This document shows positions 35,520 to 42,838 of a stretch of DNA of 64,000 nucleotides, in pieces (the first letter of the stretch is position 1; each line of letters opens with the position of its first letter). The position numbers were made by a program, and so were the translations under genes. Location of the stretch: contig JACPHN010000006.1 in assembly GCA_016188575.1 (NCBI GenBank), positions 1-64,000 on the forward strand, given 5' to 3'. The stretch is from Candidatus Schekmanbacteria bacterium. Lineage in GTDB: Bacteria > CSSED10-310 > JACPHN01. Under the pieces are notes generated by a model. It saw only the letters and a list, made by a program, of their open reading frames with translations, was not told where the DNA came from and ran no database searches.

Positions 35520-36935
35520 ATGAATCGACGTATTGACACTATGGGAATTCGCGTTTTTCTTGCGTTTGCCACCGTGGCAGCGGTGGGCTACTTCCTGGCG
35601 GCATGCGGTGGCGCCAAGGACGCGGCGGCTCCGGCGGTGGAGGTGGCGGCGACGGCCAGTCCGGACGTTCCGCTCGGCGAGAGCCGCGGTGATGACGCGG
35701 CCGGAGCCGCGGCGACCACGAGTAACGGCGCCGCAGCCAGGGCGAACGAACCGGCAGCAGGAGCGGTTTCGGACAGCGCTTCGGGCGGTGTCCAGCAAGC
35801 TCCCGCCCCAGGTGGGCCCTCGCCCGCGGAGGTCCCGCAGCAAGAGCAAGGCAGTATCGATAGCGGTGCGGCGCCCGCTCCACCGGAAACCGTCAGCGGC
35901 AAACCCACGCAAGCCAGCGCGGAGCGCGCGCCCGCAGCCGCCGAGCCCGCAGACGCGGAGCCCGCAGCTCTGGAAGCCACCGCTTCGGCTCCGGAAAGTG
36001 AGGCTCCGGTGGTTGCCGCGGTGCCGAGCAGCGAGCCGACCGAAGAACCCGACCTCGACGCACTCGATGCGTCGATGGCAGCGGAGCCGAGTGAACCGGA
36101 GGCGACTGGGGCAGCTCCGGAAGCGGCGGCCGAGTCCGTTCCTTCCGGCCCGCACCTGCGACCTGTCGCCGCCGAAATCGCGCTGCCGCGGCCTCCTGAC
36201 CTCTTTCTCGTCGGCGTCGTCTACGGTCCCGGCGAGAAGCGGCGGGCGTGCCTCCGCGGGTCAGCTCTGGGCGGGCGGCAATGCATCTACAAGATTGGAG
36301 ATCACGTTGGCGAGTATACGGTAGCCGAGATTCAGCCGCGTTTCGTGGTGCTCGATCAGGGCGGTACGAGGTCTCTGGTGGCGCTCAACAATCCGTTTTT
36401 TCGACCGACTGCCGGGCTCGCTCCCGTGCCACAGCCTCCGGTGATGCCCCCCGCGGCCCAACCGCAAGCGCCGGATGTGAATCAGGCGGCACCTACCGCT
36501 CCGGTCTCGGGAGCGGCGCCGCCGGACGGCCAGGAGGGGGCGCCCCCGGGAGGCGAGCCGCAGGCCCCAGGCGCTCCCGGTAGGGCTAACCCCAACGTGA
36601 ATGCACCACCAGGCGCCGTGTCGAATGCGGCAGGTGACCAGATTTTCATCGGCCCTGCCGGACCGCAGCCGGTCTTGCCTACCGAGGTCGCTGAGGAAGC
36701 AGGGGTGGGGCGGTCGGGCGCGGTTATTCCGGGGGGGCACCGGCGTCCTCCGGCGGGGCGCCAGCCGAACCAGCCAACGACGCCTACAGATACGATCGTC
36801 ATTCCGCCCGGGTCGGCGGAGGTTCCGCCAGGAAACGGGTCGAGCGGCCCAACCGGCGCAGATGAGAGCGAAAATCCACCCCCCGGCGCGGTCAGTGGCG
36901 CACCAACGCCCGCGGCGCCGGTGAGCGGACGCTGA
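35520..36935 (+). CDS. Pro/Ala-rich lipoprotein with a GspC/PilP-like patch
   Basis: 471 aa. Signal with lipobox-like LAAC (Cys about residue 29, GYFLAACGG). About 30-215 and 300-471 are low-complexity Ala/Pro/Glu/Gly sequence. Between them, about 222-290, lies one folded segment: DLFLVGVVYGPGEKRRACLR, CIYKIGDHVGEYTVAEIQPR, FVVLDQGGTRSLVALNNPFF. The rhythm (L-x-G-V, R-A-x-L, Y-x-x-G-D, V-x-x-I, V-x-L-x-x-x-G) is that of GspC HR and PilP domains of type II secretion and type IV pili. It could be a periplasm-spanning connector. Not next to secretion genes, so this is inference. Confidence 0.6.
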   Translation: MNRRIDTMGIRVFLAFATVAAVGYFLAACGGAKDAAAPAVEVAATASPDVPLGESRGDDAAGAAATTSNGAAARANEPAAGAVSDSASGGVQQAPAPGGPSPAEVPQQEQGSIDSGAAPAPPETVSGKPTQASAERAPAAAEPADAEPAALEATASAPESEAPVVAAVPSSEPTEEPDLDALDASMAAEPSEPEATGAAPEAAAESVPSGPHLRPVAAEIALPRPPDLFLVGVVYGPGEKRRACLRGSALGGRQCIYKIGDHVGEYTVAEIQPRFVVLDQGGTRSLVALNNPFFRPTAGLAPVPQPPVMPPAAQPQAPDVNQAAPTAPVSGAAPPDGQEGAPPGGEPQAPGAPGRANPNVNAPPGAVSNAAGDQIFIGPAGPQPVLPTEVAEEAGVGRSGAVIPGGHRRPPAGRQPNQPTTPTDTIVIPPGSAEVPPGNGSSGPTGADESENPPPGAVSGAPTPAAPVSGR

Positions 36936-37205
36936 CCGCGGCGGCGGAACTGGCGCCAATGCACGTGCGGTTCCGCAGAGACTCGCGGCGCGTTCTGAGG
37001 AGAACGATTCGCGTCAACGGCGACCATTGACGGAAAGTCAACCATTTTCATCGTTGGTCTTCTAGGGGACAACGCCAAAGCATTCCTCTGACCCCGCGCC
37101 CGCGCTCATCCGATGAGCTCCCCAGGCCCCATATTGAGCCTTCTTGAAATATCTTCCCATGAAGGGGTGCGAGGATCAGACGATGGACCGGCCACTTTCC
37201 GATGA
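36936..37205. other. Intergenic region
   Basis: About 270 bases after the Pro/Ala-rich lipoprotein gene. No gene seen. It precedes the inverted-repeat element at 37206. Confidence 0.4.
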
Positions 37206-37369
37206 GATAAAACATCTAACGCGAATTTGGCCGGGAAATTCCTGAAACCCCGGCCATACTTGCCCTAGATACGGCTATCTGCGCGAAGAATGGCCGGAAA
37301 CGGGGCGAATTGAGGCGAATTGGCGGCCAGAATCGCCTCAGATGTTTTATCTGCGGTAAGTATGGCCGG
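37206..37369. repeat. Nested inverted-repeat element beside the helicase remnant
   Basis: GATAAAACATCT at 37206-37217 is matched exactly in inverted orientation at 37340-37351, and the similarity continues inward (GCGA, GGCC) for about 29 bases. A second pair, CCGGCCATACTTGCC at 37250-37264 and its near-perfect complement at 37355-37369 (14 of 15), overlaps the first. The pattern suggests a small non-autonomous mobile element or a strongly structured RNA. Confidence 0.6.
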
Positions 37370-37713
37370 TCCCGGCCGCCACTCACCAGCCACCCGCTCA
37401 CCACCGCATCCAGGGCAGTCGCGCAGCTCCGCCTCCGTCACCTGCAGTGCGCTCGCCGGCCGCAGGCTGTCACCGGCAAGCCGGCGCTTGCTCTCCAGGA
37501 GCTCTGCCAGCCGCACCTCTGCAGTCTTGAAGCGATTGTCGCCCACCACGAGCTGATAGACGTACACGGGCAGCGCCTGCCCGATGCGGTGCGCGCGGGA
37601 GGTTGCCTGCTCCTGCGGCGCCAGGTGCCACCGCCGAGTGTAATTGAGCACGTGGCTGGCGCCGACCACATGGAGCCCCACGCCCGCCGCCTTCGGCGAC
37701 GAGACCAATATGG
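37265..37713 (-). pseudogene. C-terminal remnant of an SNF2/SWI2-type helicase
   Basis: Only motifs V and VI and the C-terminus remain: VGLHVVGASHVLNYTRRWHL, PQEQATSRAHRIGQALPVYV (the Q/ARxHRIGQ motif VI), then LAELLESKRRLAGDSLRP. The family needs about 450 residues of ATPase; everything upstream is missing, and homology stops at about 37713, exactly where the hairpin array begins. The last ~38 codons (below about 37380) read through the inverted-repeat element and are probably not native. A non-functional fragment. Confidence 0.8.
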
Positions 37714-37715
37714 AT

Positions 37716-37828
37716 GCCGGCCTTTAGGCCGGCGACATGTTAGGGCGGGGTTTGGACCCCGCCCTAACCACCGCTGAAACCCCGGCCTTCAGGCCGGGGT
37801 TCCGGGGCGATTCCGCCCTGAAGGGCGG
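37716..37828. repeat. Array of four tandem hairpins (REP-like)
   Basis: Four separate palindromes in 113 bases: GCCGGCC-4-GGCCGGC (37716-37733), a perfect 12-base stem with 4-base loop starting TTAGGGCGGGGT (37740-37767), a perfect 10-base stem AACCCCGGCC with TTCA loop (37778-37801), and CCGCCCT-2-AGGGCGG (37813-37828). None is followed by a T-tract on the plus strand, so simple terminators are unlikely. Stems share GGCCGG and GGGCGG cores, as in repetitive extragenic palindromes. Confidence 0.8.
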
Positions 37829-37892
37829 GGTTTCGGACCGGCTGACGAAGGGATGAGTCCCAACAGTGAAACAGAAAATCCCGACCGGGAGC

Positions 37893-39260
37893 TCAGCGGC
37901 GGCCCGCCACGTTGGCCAGCACGGAGGCCCAGCCGCCGTGGCGCGCCACGTTTGCGAGCTCCGCGACCGCCCACGCGGCGCGGGCGTGCAGGCCCCTGGC
38001 GCGCTCGGCGAGAGTTGCGCCGGTCGCGGAGCGGGAGATGGTCTGCTCGAGCACCGGCAGCAGGGGCGCCACTGCGCGTTCCCAGGTGAACAGCTCGCGG
38101 ACCGCAGCCACCTTCGCCGACGCCGCCTCGCGACTCGCCGCGGTAGCGGAGATCTGCAGAATGCGGGCCGCCAGGCCAGCAGCGTCGCCGGGAGGAGCCG
38201 TCCAGCCGGCCCCTTCGGCCGCCAGATAGTCGGCAATCGGGTCGCCGGCTGAGCCCAAGATCGGGCGCGCGGCCCACAGACAGTCCAGGTAGCGCGCACG
38301 GATCGAGAACCGGCACTCCAGAGTCGCTGCGTGCGTCGAAACGCCGACGTCCGCTCCCGCGAGAACCAGACGATGCTCCTCGTAGGGAATCCACTCGGAA
38401 GCGAAAAGGATCGAAGTGTCCAGCAGGCCCACACGGCGTGCCTGCGCCAGCAGCTCCTCACGGGCGCGAGCCGCGGGAATGTCCGGGTTAGCGGCGGCCC
38501 CACCGCCCAAGAACAGCAGCTTGACGCGCTGGCAGGCGCTACCCTCGAGCCTCGCCATGGCCGAGACGAGAATACCGGGATCCAGCCACGGCCACAGTCC
38601 GCCCCCCCAGAGCAGCACGATCGAGTCCATGCCGATTTGCGGATGGCGCGCCATCAGGTACTCCCGTCCCACCGCGCGCTGCGCGACACCCGCGGCGCTC
38701 CCGAGCGGCTCCAGCGCGCCCTCGAGATTGATCCCATAGGGCACGTTGACCAGCACGTTCGACAACTTTCGGCTGGTGGCATAGAGCCCGTGCAGCGGTC
38801 GCCCGCAGGCGAGTAAGGCACCGAGCAGGAGATCGCGTTGCGGCTCGGTGGCATACAGGACATGGGCGGCACGGCGCAGCAGAAACCGCTGGGTCGCGCG
38901 GAGGTGTCCGAGATGTCGTTCGGTGACCCGCCGCGGGCCGCCGCGCTCGCGTTCCAGAACCTCCAGCGCGTGCGGGTCGTAGAGATCCGCGACGACCGTT
39001 CGCGCCCAGCGCAGCGTCGCCACGAGCGCGAAACCGGCCCCCTGGGTAATGACGGCGTCACTTTCCTGCAGCAGGCGCCGCAAGTCCCCCGTGCGGTGCG
39101 GGACCAGCAGGCTGAAGGCGGCAACGGGCAGGCCCCGATCGGCCGGCGCCGCCAGAGTTGTGGGCCAGTGGCGGGCGAGCATCGCCGCGAGATTCGCGGC
39201 GCGGAGCGCAGGCCCGGCGACGTGCCGGCCGACCTGAACAGGAGAGATGACGGTGATCAC
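37893..39260 (-). CDS. Glycosyltransferase, GT4/GT-B-like
   Basis: 455 aa from GTG 39260; a TTG at 39281 is an alternative and neither has a good ribosome-binding site. Two Rossmann halves: VITVISPVQVGRHVAGPALR at the N-terminus, VVADLYDPHALEVLERERG, LVNVPYGINLEG at the domain border, then DSIVLLWGGGLWPWLDPGIL, RVKLLFLGGGAAANPDIP, VLAGADVGVSTHAATLECRF and LDCLWAARPILGSAGDPIADYLAAEGAGWTA-type C-terminal sequence. The layout is of retaining GT4 enzymes in O-antigen or exopolysaccharide loci, though the canonical E-x7-E is not evident. No other polysaccharide gene is adjacent. Confidence 0.75.
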   Translation of the reverse strand: MITVISPVQVGRHVAGPALRAANLAAMLARHWPTTLAAPADRGLPVAAFSLLVPHRTGDLRRLLQESDAVITQGAGFALVATLRWARTVVADLYDPHALEVLERERGGPRRVTERHLGHLRATQRFLLRRAAHVLYATEPQRDLLLGALLACGRPLHGLYATSRKLSNVLVNVPYGINLEGALEPLGSAAGVAQRAVGREYLMARHPQIGMDSIVLLWGGGLWPWLDPGILVSAMARLEGSACQRVKLLFLGGGAAANPDIPAARAREELLAQARRVGLLDTSILFASEWIPYEEHRLVLAGADVGVSTHAATLECRFSIRARYLDCLWAARPILGSAGDPIADYLAAEGAGWTAPPGDAAGLAARILQISATAASREAASAKVAAVRELFTWERAVAPLLPVLEQTISRSATGATLAERARGLHARAAWAVAELANVARHGGWASVLANVAGRR

Positions 39261-39356
39261 GCCCTGACTCGGTGATTTCAAGGAGAAGACAGAGGAGCCT
39301 TGCGCGCTGCGGTCCAGTGGGCTCCCGGCCCAGGCTACGCGGGTGCGCGCGCGGGT

Positions 39357-39941
39357 CTAACCAAAGATCTCGGCGACGCGGCAAACGAAGCCCGGCAAGA
39401 CAGCGCCGCCTTCGAGAGTATCGCTCTCGCCGAGGACCTCGGGGGCCACGGCATGCCGATACACGGTTACGGTGCGCGCGCTCGGGTCTACGGCCCAAAC
39501 GCGGTCAGTGCCGGCGGCGATCCACTCATTGGCCTTGTCCTTGACCTCCCCCGGGCCGTCCTCCGGCGACAGCACTTCTACCGCCAGGTCGGGGGCACCG
39601 GGTAGAAAACCGGCGGGAGGACCTTCCGCAGCGACACGCTCGGCACGGACAAACAGCACATCAGGCGCGCGTACGCGCCCGTTCGGCAGTTTGCAGCCGA
39701 CTTCGCCTGTTGCCACGCGGCCGCTCCCGGTCCTGCGAACAAAGGCGAGCAGCAGGGCGTAAACGTAGCCTTCAACCTCACCGTGGACGAAACCCGTCGG
39801 ACTCATCGTGACGATCCTTCCGTCGATCAGCTCCGAGCGGCCGTGCTGGTACGCGATACGCTCGAACTCAGCGGCGGTGATAGGCCGCTCTCCAGTCGCT
39901 GTGGTGCTCAAGGTCGGGTCCTTTCGCTCGGCGTGCGACAC
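39357..39941 (-). CDS. Uma2-family (DUF820) putative nuclease
   Basis: 194 aa, standard length. Conserved elements in order: ITAAEFERIAYQHGRSELID (family start), GRIVTMSPTGFVHGEVEGYV, GRVRAPDVLFVRAERV (PD of the PD-(D/E)XK core), APDLAVEVLSPEDGPGEVKD (E and following K), KANEWIAAGTDRVWAVDPSA and TVTVYR. Unlike the copy at 3911 it has no coiled-coil tail. The family is expanded in cyanobacteria, Chloroflexi and Deltaproteobacteria; the target is unknown. Confidence 0.9.
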   Translation of the reverse strand: MSHAERKDPTLSTTATGERPITAAEFERIAYQHGRSELIDGRIVTMSPTGFVHGEVEGYVYALLLAFVRRTGSGRVATGEVGCKLPNGRVRAPDVLFVRAERVAAEGPPAGFLPGAPDLAVEVLSPEDGPGEVKDKANEWIAAGTDRVWAVDPSARTVTVYRHAVAPEVLGESDTLEGGAVLPGFVCRVAEIFG

Positions 39942-40246
39942 TGACGATAGCGCCGGCCGGGCCTGTTGCGCTACTGCGGATGGCTCCCCCTGGTGCGCGG
40001 CGTTTGGCTACTCGCCAGAACGCCGCCATTGTCGTCAGGCAGCCGGCCATTGTGGGCGAGCGCCCGGCCGACAGGATAGAATGGACGATTACGTCCCGTC
40101 GAACGCTTCAGACGAGGTTTCCCGGGACGCTCAGCAAGGTCGCATGATCGCACCGATTGTTGCGACGTCGCCGGCTCCGCGCACGCGGAGCCGGCACCCC
40201 AAGGTCCCATGATTTCGCGGCTTCCGGCCGCGGCGGAGTCTGCTAA
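39942..40246. other. Divergent intergenic region between Uma2 and mpl
   Basis: About 300 bases between the minus-strand Uma2 gene and mpl. It should hold both promoters, but I cannot assign convincing boxes. No gene or repeat seen. Confidence 0.4.
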
Positions 40247-41659
40247 ATGAAGGTCCACATCACTGCAGTATGTGGCAGCGCGATGGCGAATCTCGCAGTG
40301 CTGCTGCGCGAGGCGGGACACGAGGTGCGCGGCAGCGACGCCGGAGCGTACCCACCCATGAGCACGTATCTCGCGGACCAGGGCATCGAGGTCCGCCCGG
40401 CGTATGCCGAGGCGAACGTGCTCGGCGTCGATCTCGTGGTGATCGGCAACGCCGTGGGACGCGGCAACCCCGAGGTCGAAGCGGTACTGGAGCAACGCCG
40501 GCCGTTCATGTCCTTGCCGGAGGCCCTCCGGCATTTCGTGCTGGCGGGGCGGGAGGTCATCGTGGTGGCTGGCACCCACGGCAAGACTACCACCACCTCG
40601 CTGGTCGCCTGGATGCTCGAATGCGCGGGGCGCGCCCCGGGTTTTCTCGTCGGGGGGCTTCCCCAAAACTTCGGCGTGGGGGCGCGACTGGGCAGTGGGC
40701 CACATCTGGTGCTCGAAGGCGACGAATACGACGCGGCTTTCTTTGACAAGGTCCCGAAATTCCTGCACTACTGGCCACAGCGCGCGATCGTCACCAACGT
40801 GGAGTTCGACCACGGCGACATTTACCGCGACATCAAGGACGTGCAGTGGGCTTTCCAGCGACTCTTCCGCATCATACCGCGCAATGGCTGCATCTACGCC
40901 GGCGCTGACAGCCCGTATCTGCGCGAGATCTTGCCGGACACGTTCTGTCCGGTGCGCACATTCGGTGCAGGCGACAGTGTCGATGCGCGCGTGACCGACA
41001 TCGACAGCACACCTGAGGGCGTCGGGTTCCGGTTGCTGAGAGCGGCAGGCGGCGCTTGGGGTTCCTTCTTCCTGCCGCTCAGCGGTGCCCACAACGCCTT
41101 CAACGCCTCCGCCGTCGCACTGCTTGGCATCGATCTGGGCATCGAGCTTGAGGCCATTCACCACGCCTTTTCCACGTTCCGCGGAGTAGCGCGGCGACAA
41201 CAAGCTCGCGGCATCTTTCGCGGAGCGCCCATCGTTGATGATTATGGGCACCACCCGACAGCGGTCGCGGCGACGCTGGCGGCGATCCGCAAGCGATTCC
41301 CGGGGCGACGGGTGCTCGCCGCGTTCGAGTTCCGGTCAAACACCTCGCTTTCGGACGCTTTTCGCGCTCTGTACCCGCGAGCCTTTCAAGACGCCGACGA
41401 GGTCCTGTTCGGCCCGCTGCTGAAGAAACGGTATTCGCAAGGAAACGTGGCCACGGGCGACGTGTCACCGGCGGATGTCGCCCGGGAGACGCGAGCGGCC
41501 GGGATCGCGGCGCGGGCGTGCGAGGACCTGGATGAGCTGATCGCGCACCTGCACCGTTCTGCTGGGCCGGACGCGGTGATCGTGGTGCTTTCGAGCGGCA
41601 GCTTTGGTGGGCTGATCGAGCGGCTGCTGGCGGCGGACAGCGCGGGAGGTGGCAAATGA
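40247..41659 (+). CDS. mpl: UDP-N-acetylmuramate:L-Ala-gamma-D-Glu-meso-DAP ligase
   Basis: Muropeptide-recycling ligase that joins reclaimed tripeptide to UDP-MurNAc, bypassing MurC, D and E. 470 aa. Begins MKVHITAVCGSAMANLAVLL, the Mpl/MurC Rossmann start; ATP loop VVAGTHGKTTTTSLVAWMLE; LVLEGDEYDAAFFDKVPKFL and IVTNVEFDHGDIYRDIKDVQ are Mpl-specific; IVDDYGHHPTAVAATLAAIR is in the C-terminal domain. ATG 40247 is preceded by GGAG. Its stop overlaps the next gene by ATGA. With the NagZ-like GH3 and binding protein at 8.8-12 kb it supports an active recycling pathway. Confidence 0.95.
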   Translation: MKVHITAVCGSAMANLAVLLREAGHEVRGSDAGAYPPMSTYLADQGIEVRPAYAEANVLGVDLVVIGNAVGRGNPEVEAVLEQRRPFMSLPEALRHFVLAGREVIVVAGTHGKTTTTSLVAWMLECAGRAPGFLVGGLPQNFGVGARLGSGPHLVLEGDEYDAAFFDKVPKFLHYWPQRAIVTNVEFDHGDIYRDIKDVQWAFQRLFRIIPRNGCIYAGADSPYLREILPDTFCPVRTFGAGDSVDARVTDIDSTPEGVGFRLLRAAGGAWGSFFLPLSGAHNAFNASAVALLGIDLGIELEAIHHAFSTFRGVARRQQARGIFRGAPIVDDYGHHPTAVAATLAAIRKRFPGRRVLAAFEFRSNTSLSDAFRALYPRAFQDADEVLFGPLLKKRYSQGNVATGDVSPADVARETRAAGIAARACEDLDELIAHLHRSAGPDAVIVVLSSGSFGGLIERLLAADSAGGGK

Positions 41660-42300
41660 CGCGGGGGGGAAACGGCCGCCGCGGGCGGGGACGCGCGGTT
41701 ATTGGCACCGCGCTGCTGTGGGCCTGCGTGGCGTGCGGCGGCGCGCCGGTCATTCCCGTGGCGCGGGAGCCATGGCCGCAGGCGCCCGTTGTGCTGGCTT
41801 GGGTCGGAGACGCGCAGGCCTATCGCTACCGCGATGGCGAGTGGGAGCGCGCTCCGGCGCACGACTACACCTTCAGCGTCGTGCAGCGCCGATATCCTGG
41901 AAAGTGGCTTGCCGTCAAGGACTTGCACCGGAGGCATCCGGACTTTCCGGGCGGCCTCTCCGGCCGCCGGGACAGCACGCTCTATTTTGAGCTGTCGTAC
42001 CGCGAGGCCGAACCAGGTCACGTGACATTCGCCGTGTCGTCGTCCCTCGGGGAGGGACAGGGGAGCACGGAAGACGGCTTTCAGACCTCGACCGTGGAGA
42101 TTCAGACGCCTGGGCGTTTCGCTCCGTTCAACGTGCTCCGCTTGAGGCAGCGATTCGATTGGCCACGAGGCGCGCTCGCGGAGACCGTGGAGCTCGTAAA
42201 GCGCGCGAAGGCGGGCGAGGAGACGCCCTTCATGAAGTTCGAGGAGACGGCGCGGCTGCTGGAGCCGGCGACCAGGGAGCGGCCGCCGGAGCAACCGTAG
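41656..42300 (+). CDS. Hypothetical lipoprotein coupled to mpl
   Basis: 214 aa. Basic N-terminus, hydrophobic stretch and a Cys-containing signal end (VIGTALLWACVACGG), likely lipidated at the second Cys near residue 27. The mature part has a beta-rich middle (YRYRDGEWERAPAHDYTFSV; STLYFELSYREAEPGHVTFA) and a charged C-terminus ending FMKFEETARLLEPATRE. The ATG overlaps the mpl stop codon, so the two are translationally coupled. I do not recognise the family; an envelope role is likely from the signal and neighbour. Confidence 0.75.
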   Translation: MTRGGNGRRGRGRAVIGTALLWACVACGGAPVIPVAREPWPQAPVVLAWVGDAQAYRYRDGEWERAPAHDYTFSVVQRRYPGKWLAVKDLHRRHPDFPGGLSGRRDSTLYFELSYREAEPGHVTFAVSSSLGEGQGSTEDGFQTSTVEIQTPGRFAPFNVLRLRQRFDWPRGALAETVELVKRAKAGEETPFMKFEETARLLEPATRERPPEQP

Positions 42301-42303
42301 TTA

Positions 42304-42500
42304 GGCCCCGTAACGAAATAACTGTTGCATTCGGCCGGCTGCGAAGGCCGCCGGCTTCGTCTCTCCTCCTCACCGTATCGCTCCATTGATACGCTTCGTC
42401 GTCGTTCCTCGAAAGCGGCCTTCTCGCTCGGCCTCGGTGCTTGACACGCGGCCTTCTCGCTCGGCCTCGGTGCTTGACACAGTTCTTTCGTTACGGGTCC
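42304..42500. mobile_element. MITE-like element with 21-bp terminal inverted repeats
   Basis: The left end at 42304-42324 (GGCCCCGTAACGAAATAACTG minus one base) is repeated in inverted orientation at 42480-42500 with two mismatches in 21 positions. The 197-base interior has no gene but contains a perfect 33-bp tandem duplication next to the right end. Size and termini fit a miniature inverted-repeat element; target-site duplication is not evident. Confidence 0.55.
42415..42480. repeat. Perfect 33-bp tandem duplication
   Basis: Bases 42415-42447 and 42448-42480 are identical, each ending in GGTGCTTGACAC. The unit length is a multiple of three and both copies lie inside the MITE-like element. 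Confidence 0.95.
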
Positions 42501-42530
42501 TTTAGCCGCGGAGGCTCTCCGGAGCCTGGT

Positions 42531-42567
42531 GTGATCACCCGTGCACACCGTGTGCGCACGTGATCAC
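42531..42567. promoter_or_regulatory. Pair of GTGATCAC palindromes, candidate operator
   Basis: GTGATCAC at 42531-42538 and again at 42560-42567, 29 bases apart, with a further near-palindrome (GTGCACAC/GTGTGCGCAC) between them. Located about 270 bases upstream of the S8 protease gene. Could bind a dimeric regulator; no proof of function. Confidence 0.35.
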
Positions 42568-42838
42568 TGCGCCGTGCGGTGGCGGGTGGCGTAGTAATCA
42601 TGCGGGGCGCTGGTCATCGCGGTGCGAGGTCCGTAGCATGCGGTTTACACACAGCGGCGTGCCGGCGCCGAACCGCGGCGCGGCGACGGGGCGCTAAAGC
42701 GCTCCACAGCGATCTCGAGCGCGCTGACGACATGTTCGAGCAAGATCGGCACGATCGTTGCAACAACTGGGGACCGCCGGCGTTTCCACGCAGGACCCGG
42801 ACAAAAAGTGCTCAGGTAATGGCGATCGGAGGTTTGCG

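Noticed and set aside
37716-37828. CRISPR-like repeat array
   Set aside because: The four palindromes differ in length and sequence and the intervals are 6-11 bases, so there are no spacers; a hairpin array fits better.
42415-42480. Two-unit CRISPR
   Set aside because: The two 33-base copies are contiguous with no spacer between them.
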